Of a DNA stretch of 64,000 nt, positions 46,771-54,561 are shown piece by piece. The notes beneath the pieces were generated by a model. It saw only the letters and a program-made list of their open reading frames with translations. It had not been told where the DNA came from and searched no databases. Positions within the stretch are counted from its first letter, which is position 1, and the number at the start of each line of letters is the position of its first letter. The translations under genes and the position numbers were made by a program. The stretch comes from an uncultured Pseudoteredinibacter sp. (GTDB taxonomy: Bacteria; Pseudomonadota; Gammaproteobacteria; Pseudomonadales; Cellvibrionaceae), in NCBI RefSeq assembly GCF_947500695.1, contig NZ_CANMSS010000002.1, positions 62,001 to 126,000 of the forward strand, given 5' to 3'.

Positions 46771-46949
46771 GATTTCAGTCTATGCGCATGCTTATCTTGA
46801 ACATGCTTAAACCATCCAAGGGCGCTCGACTACGCAGCGTGGATTCGCGCCGTCCAGGCGCTCAGCCTTCGGCCAAGCCCAAATCTCTTCCAGAGAGATT
46901 TGTCATGCTGCTCTACGGTTCCAGATAAGCATGCGCATAAACTAAAATC
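46771..46949 (-). repeat. structured intergenic element, copy B
   Basis: Read on the minus strand this matches copy A (19619-19788). Terminal arms 46771-46797 and 46923-46949 pair over 27 bases with two mismatches, the inner 17 being perfect. The core 46841-46880 is identical for 40 bases to 19685-19724. Next to it AAATCTCT (46881-46888) pairs with AGAGATTT (46894-46901) at the position where copy A has AAAACCTTT / AAAGGTTTT. The structure is thus kept while the sequence has changed. It fills most of the 296-base gap after cusA. Confidence 0.75.
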
Positions 46950-47025
46950 TACAATGTGCCTAACTGAATGAGCCTCTCATTATTCCAAGTCAACATTCGT
47001 GTAGCATGTAAAGCCTTCAAAGTAG

Positions 47026-47457
47026 TTAATCTTTAAGAAATCGCTCGTAAGCAAGCACTGTAACAAACGACATCAGTAGCCATACGAGATATTTAAAACC
47101 ATTTTGCACAAGTACAACCTGCAGCGGATTCCCGATGATAAAGTCCATTAAAGGCTGACGTAGAAGAGCACCATGCAAGGCGGTTAGCAAAGCAAATAGG
47201 ATTAGTATGGCAATGCATTTGCCCTTAATTATTATTTTCTCTCTGAGTAGATGGTATAGAAACAGGCAGGCTATGCCATATTCGATGGATGTTATCATGG
47301 CGGTATAGCGCACATTCCAAGAAGGGCTTACCTGTTTGTCTGCCATTTGCGAGCCAATCCAATTTGGTAGCCACTCTACGGTGATAACATGAACCACGAA
47401 GGCGCTTGCAGAAGCAAGTGCCGCAATCACGAAGCATATGATCAGTTTTTTTGCCAT
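47026..47457 (-). CDS. hypothetical four-helix membrane protein
   Basis: A 143-residue hydrophobic protein with about four transmembrane helices and no recognised domain. It lies 27 bases downstream of the sigma-factor partner gene on the same strand, so it may be the last member of that operon. The structured element copy B lies in its 3' region. No function assigned. Confidence 0.55.
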   Translation of the reverse strand: MAKKLIICFVIAALASASAFVVHVITVEWLPNWIGSQMADKQVSPSWNVRYTAMITSIEYGIACLFLYHLLREKIIIKGKCIAILILFALLTALHGALLRQPLMDFIIGNPLQVVLVQNGFKYLVWLLMSFVTVLAYERFLKD

Positions 47458-47484
47458 GCCTAAATCCTTGGCCCTAGTTTATTA

Positions 47485-48291
47485 TCACCTCAGCAAATCA
47501 AAGGCATCCTCAATATGCTCTGGTAATAGAGGCTCTTTGACTCTTAGTTTTTTATACCGCTCTTGAGCTTTGAGCTTATCTTTTCCATAAAGTTCTTCTA
47601 AGGACTCCAGCTCACTCTGATACTTCTCAACTAACTGTCTATCTGACTCGGAAACTCTTGATGCCGTTACGACAATTTCCTGCAGAGTCTGTTGTTTGCT
47701 TTCTTTCTCAAAATGATCAGCGGCCACCTGCTGTGGTTCTTGGGGCTTGGCCATAAGCTTGGGTGTTCGCTTGGCTCGCATGGTGCTTTCTGTTGGTTTT
47801 CTCAATGCTGACGACGGCTCGTCCATGGCGGCGTAAGCCCCAGCACTCACCTCATCTGCTATCACTTCTTCTACTACCACCTCTTCTATGAAAGGTTCTT
47901 GAACAAGCGTTTCTTGAATAAGCGGCTCTTGAACAACAACTTCTTCCAATTCAGAGGCGACCATATCGGCCTCAAAGGCTCTTCTGGTGACTGGCAAGCT
48001 CGCTGTTTCTTCAGCTACGCCAAGCTCGATAGCCGAGGAATCCATGCCGTGCTCTTCTAGGTTTGGCAGAAGTAATACGGCAATAAGCATTACTGCTAGG
48101 CTGCCCGCTCCAACAAACCAAGGTTTGGCAAAAGCGAGTTTGTTTTTATTGGCTGCAAGTTTATGCTCTTCAGCTTTTTGCTTGGCATAGGCCAGAACTT
48201 TATCATCTAGTGATTTTGGCGATTGCACTTTCTGTTCGTTCTGCTCTTTATTGAGCACATGCTTAGGCTGAGTATGTTTTTTGTCACTCAT
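47485..48291 (-). CDS. single-pass membrane partner of the ECF sigma, with TonB-box-like motif
   Basis: A 268-residue protein with a cytoplasmic N-terminal half, one membrane helix (about residues 56-77) and a periplasmic part. It overlaps the ECF sigma gene by four bases (ATGA), so it is probably its anti-sigma or partner, although no classical anti-sigma domain is recognised. The periplasmic part has an acidic EEVVV/QEPL repeat stretch (about 115-145) and LQEIVVTASRVSE (about 203-215), which looks like a TonB box. The C-terminal 50 residues are a charged helix. Confidence 0.65.
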   Translation of the reverse strand: MSDKKHTQPKHVLNKEQNEQKVQSPKSLDDKVLAYAKQKAEEHKLAANKNKLAFAKPWFVGAGSLAVMLIAVLLLPNLEEHGMDSSAIELGVAEETASLPVTRRAFEADMVASELEEVVVQEPLIQETLVQEPFIEEVVVEEVIADEVSAGAYAAMDEPSSALRKPTESTMRAKRTPKLMAKPQEPQQVAADHFEKESKQQTLQEIVVTASRVSESDRQLVEKYQSELESLEELYGKDKLKAQERYKKLRVKEPLLPEHIEDAFDLLR

Positions 48292-48842
48292 AACTCACCC
48301 TCTATTAACTGTTTAATTTTTTGTTTGCTATAGCGTATGCGACTTTTAACTGTCTCCGCCGGGCTGCCGGTGATTTTGGCAATTTCGGCAAGGCTAAAAC
48401 CTTCAATCTGTAGGGCATAGCTCTGCTGCTGAAGTGGCGGCAGCTCTGCCAGTTTTCGTTCAATTTCTATGATTAGATATTGTTGCTCTAACGGTGCTTC
48501 ACTAGCTGATTGTTCATCTTCTAACTTCGGCTCTTCATCATATACTTGAAAATTCTTTTGCTTGCGCCAAGAATCGATCAGCTTATTGTGTGCTATTCGA
48601 TAGAGCCATTGCTTAAAGGGCTGCTGCACTTTCTCATCTGGACGAAAAGTACCAGCCTTATCAATAACTGATAACCATGCTTCGTGGCTGATATCTTCGG
48701 CACAAGCAGCATCCTGCACACTTTTTAGCACATAACGGTAGACGGCATTTTTATAACGGCCGTAAAGTATCTCAAAACAAGGATGTGAGCCCTTGCTGAA
48801 CTTCTTCAGCAGGGCCTCATCCGATTTGAAGCGATTTAGCAG
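48288..48842 (-). CDS. ECF sigma factor, probable CTG start
   Basis: A 184-residue extracytoplasmic-function sigma factor. Region 2.1-2.2 is visible as FEILYGRYKNAVYRYVLKS, region 2.3-2.4 around KQWLYRIAHNKLIDSWRK, and region 4 as LPPLQQQSYALQIEGFSLAE with TVKSRIRYSKQK. The first ATG/GTG/TTG in frame is a GTG at 48731, which would delete region 2.1. Open frame continues upstream to a stop at about 48857, and AAGGAG (48851-48856) lies 8 bases before CTG at 48842. I therefore propose a CTG start. It overlaps its partner gene at the 3' end. Confidence 0.75.
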   Translation of the reverse strand: MLNRFKSDEALLKKFSKGSHPCFEILYGRYKNAVYRYVLKSVQDAACAEDISHEAWLSVIDKAGTFRPDEKVQQPFKQWLYRIAHNKLIDSWRKQKNFQVYDEEPKLEDEQSASEAPLEQQYLIIEIERKLAELPPLQQQSYALQIEGFSLAEIAKITGSPAETVKSRIRYSKQKIKQLIEGEL

Positions 48843-48850
48843 CGTCTTAT

Positions 48851-48856
48851 CTCCTT
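48851..48856 (-). promoter_or_regulatory. ribosome binding site for the CTG start of the sigma gene
   Basis: AAGGAG on the minus strand, 8 bases before CTG at 48842. No ATG, GTG or TTG is in frame between it and 48731. Confidence 0.6.
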
Positions 48857-48920
48857 AAAAGAAGGCCTCGTTTTTCTAGCCCTCAAACAAACGCCTTACC
48901 ATTCACAAGAATACAGCAAT

Positions 48921-50663
48921 CTATTGAAGCGCAATTTGCTGATCAATACTAGCTGCGATTTCGGCTATATTAATCAACTCACCACGATAGGAGAATTTGT
49001 CTGAACCTTTGCTATTTCGCAGCTGCATTATCAGCTCCTGCATATTGCCTTCACTAAGGTTTTTTCCACCTCTTAAACGTTGGCCTAATTCGGCAACAGA
49101 TACGGCAAATCGATGCTCGTCACTGGCCTGCTTGAAGGGGATGGCAAGCTGATCTGTGTTTACGATTTTTTCGATTAAGCGGCTAGCGTCGCCTTGCTTC
49201 GCTTTATAGCGAAGCTTGATATAAGCAAGCTCGTCGCTTCTCACAGCTTTAGGGCGCTTTTTACTTAAGTCTCTTCGTGATGCGTCTTTATAACCATCCT
49301 GGCCGTAACGTAATTCAGGTAGGCTACCCTCTCCTTTAAGGCTTAGCTCGTAGATAGCTGTCACCTGGTGCCCCATACCAATATCACCGGCATCCACCTT
49401 GTCATTATTGAAATCTTCGCGATTCAATATGCGGTTCTCATAACCTACCAACCGATATTCACTTACCTGATCGGGATTAAATTCCACCTGAATTTTGACA
49501 TCGCTCGCGATAGTGTGAAGCGTCGCATTCATCTGATGAATGAGAACCTTATAAGCTTCTTTTAAGCTATCAATATATGCCGCATTACCATTTCCAACAT
49601 CGGCCAACTCTTCCATTAAGGCATCGTTATAGTTACCGGTACCAAAACCCAGTGTCGTTAAAGCAATACCAGATTTCCGTTTCCGTTCAATTAGAGTTTT
49701 CAGCTGATCAATATTGGTAACACCAACATTCATATCGCCATCGCTGGCAATTAAAACCCGATTAATACCACCTTCAATAAAGGCTTGCTGGGCTTGCTCG
49801 TAGGCCAATTTGATACCTGCACTGCCATGGGTACTGCCACCGGCTTCCAGCCCGTTAATTGCCGATCGAATCTTTGCTTTTTCGCTCGCCGCTGTCGCCG
49901 GCAATACCAGGCCAGCCGCTCCCGCATATACCACCAAAGATACTTTATCTTGGGCTGCTAAGTTGTCTAACAGCATCAGCAGGGACTTTTTCAGCAATGG
50001 AAGTTTATTCTTCGATTGCATACTGCCAGATACATCCACTAAAAAAACCAAGTTGGCCGAAGGTCTTTGCTGCATATCTGGCTCATAGGCCTGCAACCCG
50101 ATACGCATTAGGTATTTATCGTTGTTCCAAGGAGAAGTGCTCAGCTCCGTATCAATATTAAAGGGCTGATCTTCTGAGCTTGGTTTTGGGTAGTCATAGT
50201 GAAAATAATTGATCATTTCCTCTACCCGCACAGCCTCCAGCGGGGGCAAGTTGCCATCTTGTAGAATCATGCGGCGGATATTGGCGTATGAGGCCGTATC
50301 CACATCAACTGAAAATGTAGATAAGGGCTGCTCTGATACCAAGCGAATGGGATTGTCAGCAGGCCCTCGATAATTTTCACTGTTCTGCTCAAAAATCGAC
50401 GGCGGTATTTCTGGCATGGGCTTAGCGAGCATTATTGAATCGTACATCACCCTTTTCCGCTCAGCTCCCGCATAAGCCGGCATAACCCGCGCTGCGGATA
50501 CAGTAACTTCTTCTAGCTCCTGAGGGCTACTTAGCACCACAGGTACTGGATCTGTATATTGCGTGGCGTCCTTTTGTGACTTCTGCTCTGTTGAGTTTTG
50601 GCAAGCCACAAGGCCAGCCAAGAGAATTGCGACAGGCAATGCTTTTCGAATAGTTGGGCTCAT
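48921..50663 (-). CDS. YfbK-like VWA lipoprotein
   Basis: A 580-residue lipoprotein (lipobox LVAC). Order of parts: a linker with LEEVTVSAARVMP (about residues 50-62), which resembles a TonB box; a VWA-associated N-terminal domain (FSVDVDTASYANIRRMI); a VWA domain with MIDAS motif DVSGSM and IASDGDMNVG; and a DUF3520-type C-terminal domain. The start at 50663 is chosen because AAGGAG lies 7 bases before it and the signal sequence begins there; a longer ORF starts at 50705. It lies upstream of the ECF sigma gene on the same strand and is probably co-transcribed. Function unknown. Confidence 0.85.
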   Translation of the reverse strand: MSPTIRKALPVAILLAGLVACQNSTEQKSQKDATQYTDPVPVVLSSPQELEEVTVSAARVMPAYAGAERKRVMYDSIMLAKPMPEIPPSIFEQNSENYRGPADNPIRLVSEQPLSTFSVDVDTASYANIRRMILQDGNLPPLEAVRVEEMINYFHYDYPKPSSEDQPFNIDTELSTSPWNNDKYLMRIGLQAYEPDMQQRPSANLVFLVDVSGSMQSKNKLPLLKKSLLMLLDNLAAQDKVSLVVYAGAAGLVLPATAASEKAKIRSAINGLEAGGSTHGSAGIKLAYEQAQQAFIEGGINRVLIASDGDMNVGVTNIDQLKTLIERKRKSGIALTTLGFGTGNYNDALMEELADVGNGNAAYIDSLKEAYKVLIHQMNATLHTIASDVKIQVEFNPDQVSEYRLVGYENRILNREDFNNDKVDAGDIGMGHQVTAIYELSLKGEGSLPELRYGQDGYKDASRRDLSKKRPKAVRSDELAYIKLRYKAKQGDASRLIEKIVNTDQLAIPFKQASDEHRFAVSVAELGQRLRGGKNLSEGNMQELIMQLRNSKGSDKFSYRGELINIAEIAASIDQQIALQ

Positions 50664-50788
50664 ATCTAAGCTCCTTGACGTTGTGTTATAGCTATAACGC
50701 AGCAATGAGAAAAAAGGGGTTAAAGGGGGGTAAAAAAAGAGTGCTTATGGTGAAATACCATCCCTGGCACGATTTCCCTGAAAAAGGC

Positions 50789-50810
50789 AGACATTCCCCG
50801 GGGAATGTCT
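50789..50810 (-). terminator. perfect 22-bp palindrome after tonB
   Basis: AGACATTCCCC / GGGGAATGTCT with no loop bases. On the minus strand it is followed by GCCTTTTT. It lies 8 bases beyond the tonB stop, so it probably terminates or attenuates transcription before the VWA gene. Confidence 0.6.
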
Positions 50811-50817
50811 TTGGCAA

Positions 50818-51483
50818 CTATTTCTCAATACTAAAGCGAATGCGCTCGGTCACATTTGGCGTAGCGACGGGTTCACCGTCTTGTATCGCGGGCTGATATT
50901 TATACTTGGCAACCGCTGCGGTAGCTGCCTTCTCGAAAACACCTTGGGGCTGGGCTTGGAGCACCCGAATATTCTCAGTATTGCCAATAGCGGTTACATC
51001 AAAGCGCACATCAACAAAGCCCTCTATACCTCGGGTAATGGCTCTATTTGGATACCGAGGTGCAGCAGCAACTCTTTTCACCAACATACCGCTTTGGCCG
51101 ATCTCAATCGGGCCATCGTTTCCTGGGTCAACATTGAACTTCCCAGGCAGCAGGCCAGTAAAATCGTTTTCATTCGGTAGCTTTATTTCTGGGTTATCTA
51201 CCGGCGGAGTCTCCTGAATTTCTTGCTTTTCAGGTTTGTCGTATTCCTTTTGGGTTTCGATAATCTGCTTTTCAGCCCAAATATTAGCCGGCATGGTCTG
51301 TGGCGGCGTTTCAGGCTCTATGTACTCCTTATAAATTAAGCTGTGCATTAATAAAATCAGCGCTGCGGTCACCGCCACCGAAAACAACACGGACACGGCA
51401 AAAGCCAATAACTTTGTGGCAGCACTTCTAGAAGACTGCCCTATATGAGTATTTGCAGCGCCTTGCTTAATTATTGCATTCAT
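50818..51483 (-). CDS. TonB energy-transducing protein
   Basis: A 221-residue TonB-family protein. A single N-terminal membrane helix (about residues 25-48), a Pro/Glu/Lys-rich linker (KPEKQEIQETPPVDNPEIK) and a C-terminal TonB domain (YPNRAITRGIEGFVDVRFDV ... KYKYQPAIQDG) are visible. TonB transmits inner-membrane energy to outer-membrane receptors. No exbB or exbD is in the window. Its neighbours are an M56 sensor and a VWA lipoprotein rather than a receptor gene, so it may serve this local system. Confidence 0.88.
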   Translation of the reverse strand: MNAIIKQGAANTHIGQSSRSAATKLLAFAVSVLFSVAVTAALILLMHSLIYKEYIEPETPPQTMPANIWAEKQIIETQKEYDKPEKQEIQETPPVDNPEIKLPNENDFTGLLPGKFNVDPGNDGPIEIGQSGMLVKRVAAAPRYPNRAITRGIEGFVDVRFDVTAIGNTENIRVLQAQPQGVFEKAATAAVAKYKYQPAIQDGEPVATPNVTERIRFSIEK

Positions 51484-51556
51484 ATCAAACCTTCCTCGAG
51501 CATTTGCTCATTGCTGTAAACTTAAAAAACGAGGGTGCCTATTTAGCTAGCGCTCG

Positions 51557-52909
51557 CTAATCATCTTTACTATCAATAGAAACTTTAAATTCTTGACTGA
51601 CTCCGGTTATATAGGCTGGAGTTCCTGACTGCTGATAAGCAGAAAACTGACTACCACGAATTGATTTCTCAATCTCACGTTTGAGCTTGTTACTTAAATC
51701 TACGGGGCTAACAACCACACCGTAAGCATTACCAAACTCATCAATATTAAATTCCGCTTTAATATTCATTGATAAATCAACCCCCTCGAAAGCTTCAACA
51801 GCAGGTATTCGAATATCGCCATCGACAAATCCACTAACCTGGATTTGCGATGCTGGCTTTGCACTTGTCGCCATAGCAACCACTTTTAAAGATTCATCAA
51901 ATCTAGCTCTTTCATTTTCTAATTTGGAAACAGTTCGAACATCTACCAAGCTAACTGGTATTTTTAAAAACCCCTTGTCATGAATTTCCAGATCAACCGC
52001 TGCCATTGATAAACCCATCAAAAGCAAAAACCAAAACAAGGGTCTACTAGCATTGCTTTTTTGAGGCGCACGATCGACATAGCGATCAAGTACCGTCATC
52101 ACCCGCTGGTAGTATTCGCCATTACCGTTTACTGCTACCGCCATTGCGCTGGCCTGCTTATGCAATCGTCCGGCTTCCATAAGCACTTCGGCATAGTCGG
52201 CGTCGTTTGCACCTGCATTGAGCACCGTGTCATCAGCGAGTTGCTCAGATAGACTTTTCAGTTCAGCAAGCAACCACCACAGAGGCGGTAGAAACCAATA
52301 GATTGCCAATAAAAGACGTGCTGAATTAATCCTTAAAAAGTCGCGGTGTTTGATATGCGCCAGCTCGTGAAGCAAAACCAAATCAAGCTGCGCTTTCGGC
52401 CAAGACTCTGCATTGGCAGGCAGTAATACAATCGGACGAAGAAAGCCAAAGGTACACGGACTAATTGATTCGCTATGATGTATGCGTAAAGCTGGAGTTT
52501 TCTTAATACTGAGCTTTGCAGCAAGCATCTCTAAACGACTATTTAGATCTTTGTTAGCTTGCTTGGCTTGCTTTTCGATCTGAGCAAGGCGCAACAAACC
52601 CATAATGGAATACAACAGCAACCAGCTTGCGACAAAGCAATACGCCATTAGAAGATACTGCACCCAAGCTTGCTGGATAAAATGCATTGGGTTCTGCAAT
52701 AGAAAGTGACTAGGCCGAACAGCGACAGTAATTGAAAAGCTATTCAAGACATAATCAAAAAAGGGAAACAAAAACAGTAAGGCGGCCGCCATACTTAACC
52801 ACTGATAACGCAGGCGCGCCGAATGCTTATCTAAGCCCAAATAGCAGCCCAATAACAATAAGCAGATTAACCCTGCTTTAAGCGCCAGCATTAGGGCGGC
52901 CGCTATCAT
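51557..52909 (-). CDS. BlaR1-like M56 metallopeptidase with TonB-like C-terminus
   Basis: A 450-residue membrane protein. Four helices in the N-terminal 300 residues surround the M56 zinc motif HELAH (residues 181-185, in VLLHELAHIKHRDF). After a fifth helix (PLFWFLLLMGLSMAA) the periplasmic part does not contain a penicillin-binding domain; instead its last ~90 residues (NIKAEFNIDEFGNAYGVVVS ... GTPAYITG) resemble a TonB C-terminal domain. It probably cleaves the BlaI-type repressor encoded by the overlapping upstream gene (TAATG) on receiving a signal. Confidence 0.8.
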   Translation of the reverse strand: MIAAALMLALKAGLICLLLLGCYLGLDKHSARLRYQWLSMAAALLFLFPFFDYVLNSFSITVAVRPSHFLLQNPMHFIQQAWVQYLLMAYCFVASWLLLYSIMGLLRLAQIEKQAKQANKDLNSRLEMLAAKLSIKKTPALRIHHSESISPCTFGFLRPIVLLPANAESWPKAQLDLVLLHELAHIKHRDFLRINSARLLLAIYWFLPPLWWLLAELKSLSEQLADDTVLNAGANDADYAEVLMEAGRLHKQASAMAVAVNGNGEYYQRVMTVLDRYVDRAPQKSNASRPLFWFLLLMGLSMAAVDLEIHDKGFLKIPVSLVDVRTVSKLENERARFDESLKVVAMATSAKPASQIQVSGFVDGDIRIPAVEAFEGVDLSMNIKAEFNIDEFGNAYGVVVSPVDLSNKLKREIEKSIRGSQFSAYQQSGTPAYITGVSQEFKVSIDSKDD

Positions 52910-53307
52910 TACTTAGGCTCCTGCTGCTTTCTTTCGCGAGCTTGGCGAATCATCTTTTCCAAGGATTCCAACTCCTGCTCATTTAGCTCTTCTTTGGCGT
53001 TACCAATTAATGCGCTGGCGGCCTTGAGAGCTGAGCCTCCAAAAAAGGTGCGCACTAGACGTCCCATCGCCGACTGGCTTGCATCGTCTTTGGCGGTAAC
53101 TGCGCTATACAAATACTTCGCGCCGTCTTGCTGATGGCTGACTAAACCCTTTTCGACCATCCTCGCCAATAAAGCACGGACTGATGAATAACTAGGGGCA
53201 TCGCTAATACCGGCCTGTACCTCTTTCGCCGAGGCGGGCTGTCGCTCATATAAAACATCTAGAATTTGTCGCTCGCGACGACTGAGCTTTTGGCTTGTTT
53301 TGCTCAT
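52909..53307 (-). CDS. BlaI/MecI-family repressor
   Basis: A 132-residue winged-helix repressor of the BlaI/MecI/CopY family. It has the typical start KLSRRERQILDVLYER, then VQAGISDAPSYSSVRALLAR and VEKGLVSHQQDGAKYLYSAV. It should dimerise through its C-terminal helices and be inactivated by the M56 protease encoded next. A doubled dyad at 53372-53412, 65 bases upstream, is a good candidate for its own operator. Confidence 0.9.
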   Translation of the reverse strand: MSKTSQKLSRRERQILDVLYERQPASAKEVQAGISDAPSYSSVRALLARMVEKGLVSHQQDGAKYLYSAVTAKDDASQSAMGRLVRTFFGGSALKAASALIGNAKEELNEQELESLEKMIRQARERKQQEPK

Positions 53308-53371
53308 GACAAGAAATATCCAATCACTGTTATTACGACTCGAAAGCCCTTAGCTATTCAGGCTTTCATCA

Positions 53372-53412
53372 AGGTGCTAATTTTTTAGCATCATGCTAAA
53401 AAATTAGCACCT
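53372..53412. promoter_or_regulatory. doubled dyad, candidate BlaI-type operator
   Basis: A perfect 41-base palindrome with 20-base arms and one central C. Each arm itself contains a 16-bp dyad of form TGCTAA-n4-TTAGCA (53375-53390 and 53394-53409). Two such sites would hold two repressor dimers side by side. It lies between the divergent blaI-type gene and the ArsR-methyltransferase gene. Confidence 0.65.
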
Positions 53413-53446
53413 ACACCCGGCAAGGTCAAACAAAATTTATACAAAT

Positions 53447-53470
53447 CTATATCGAAATATTTTGATATAG
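53447..53470. promoter_or_regulatory. 24-bp dyad, candidate ArsR/SahR operator
   Basis: CTATATCGAAAT followed by ATTTTGATATAG: the halves are inverted repeats with one mismatch. It ends 27 bases before the start codon of the ArsR-methyltransferase gene, where it would overlap the promoter. The ATATC...GATAT form resembles the palindromes of SahR, as I recall them. Confidence 0.6.
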
Positions 53471-53497
53471 ATAAAATGCACTGCTACACTCCCCATT

Positions 53498-54493
53498 ATG
53501 TCTAGTGATGAGAACCCTCAAGAACGCCCCGCTGAGCAGTTAGCCGCCCTATTAAAGGCTGCGGCGGACCCTTTGCGTCTCGAGGTTTTACGCGTGCTAG
53601 CCAGAGATTCCTATGGGGTGTTAGAGCTGGTTTCAATTTTCGAATTGAAGCAGTCCAGTATGAGCCACCATTTAAAGGTGCTTGCCTCAGCGGGCTTGGT
53701 CGCAACTCGGCGCGAAGGCAATTCAATCTTCTATCGCCGTGCGCTCACCAGTGTTGACCCACTATTAGGCGAAGCCCAAAGGCGCTTATTTATCAGTGTC
53801 GATAGCTTGCCACTAGAGCCAGAGTTACAAGCCCGCTTAGATGAAATTCAAAGCGAGCGCGAAACCGCTTCTCGCAAGTTTTTCACCGAAAATGCCGGCA
53901 AGTTTCGTGAACAAGCCGACTTAATTGCAAGCTTCCCGGTCTACCAGGAGCAGGTTGCGGAAGCCTTATTGGCCGCACCTTTTGATAAGACAGGCGAAAA
54001 TCGACTAGCCCTTGAGCTCGGCCCCGGTGAAGGAGAGTTTTTGCCCTTTTTGGCAGAGCGATTTGATACCGTTTTTGCACTAGATAACAGCCCAGCCATG
54101 CTGGAGACCTCACGTCAACTGGTACATTCAAAAGGGCTGAATAACGTTGAGTTAGTGTTAGGTGACACAAGACGCTTGCACGAACTAGACATTGCCGCGC
54201 AATGCATAGTCGTCAATATGGTTTTGCACCACACCCCATCACCAGCTCAAATTTTTAGTGATTTAGCCAGTAGTTTGGCCAGCGGTGGGGTTCTGCTGGT
54301 TACTGATCTATGCCGTCACGATCAGGCTTGGGCTCAAGAAGCCTGTGGTGATTTATGGCTAGGTTTTGAACCCCAGGATTTAAGTCAGTGGAGCGCAGAA
54401 GCCGGCCTTGAAGAAGGCCAAAGCATTTACTTTGCGTTGCGCAATGGCTTTCAAATTCAAATACGTGAATTTATAAAACCCGCACAGGCTTGA
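53498..54493 (+). CDS. ArsR-type regulator fused to a SAM methyltransferase (SahR-like)
   Basis: A 331-residue fusion. Residues ~12-100 form an ArsR winged helix (recognition helix around QSSMSHHLKVL, 52-62). Residues ~165-331 form a class I methyltransferase, with SAM-binding motif I ALELGPGEGE (171-180) and NMVLHHTPSP further on. This architecture upstream of metK, ahcY and metF matches SahR, an ArsR-family repressor that senses S-adenosylhomocysteine. Regulation of the downstream genes through the dyad at 53447-53470 is inferred. The same gene lies next to metK in Pseudomonas. Confidence 0.85.
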   Translation: MSSDENPQERPAEQLAALLKAAADPLRLEVLRVLARDSYGVLELVSIFELKQSSMSHHLKVLASAGLVATRREGNSIFYRRALTSVDPLLGEAQRRLFISVDSLPLEPELQARLDEIQSERETASRKFFTENAGKFREQADLIASFPVYQEQVAEALLAAPFDKTGENRLALELGPGEGEFLPFLAERFDTVFALDNSPAMLETSRQLVHSKGLNNVELVLGDTRRLHELDIAAQCIVVNMVLHHTPSPAQIFSDLASSLASGGVLLVTDLCRHDQAWAQEACGDLWLGFEPQDLSQWSAEAGLEEGQSIYFALRNGFQIQIREFIKPAQA

Positions 54494-54561
54494 TACTAAT
54501 AATTGTATCTCCAGCCCTGCGAATCGTTTTGGCCTAAGGCCATGAGTTTAGGAAATGAGTT

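Noticed and set aside
46771..46949. Element B as a simple terminator of cusA
   Set aside because: It is about 180 bases long, has no T-run, and shares a 40-base core with 19685-19724, so it is more than a terminator, although it may also stop transcription.
51557..53307. BlaI/M56 pair as a classical beta-lactam sensing system
   Set aside because: The M56 protein lacks a penicillin-binding sensor domain and has a TonB-like end instead. The neighbours are tonB and the VWA gene, not a beta-lactamase.
54494..54561. SAM or SAH riboswitch before metK
   Set aside because: The gap is only 68 bases and shows just a small GGCC hairpin. The gap before ahcY is 17 bases. Neither can hold a known SAM/SAH aptamer; protein-based control is more likely.
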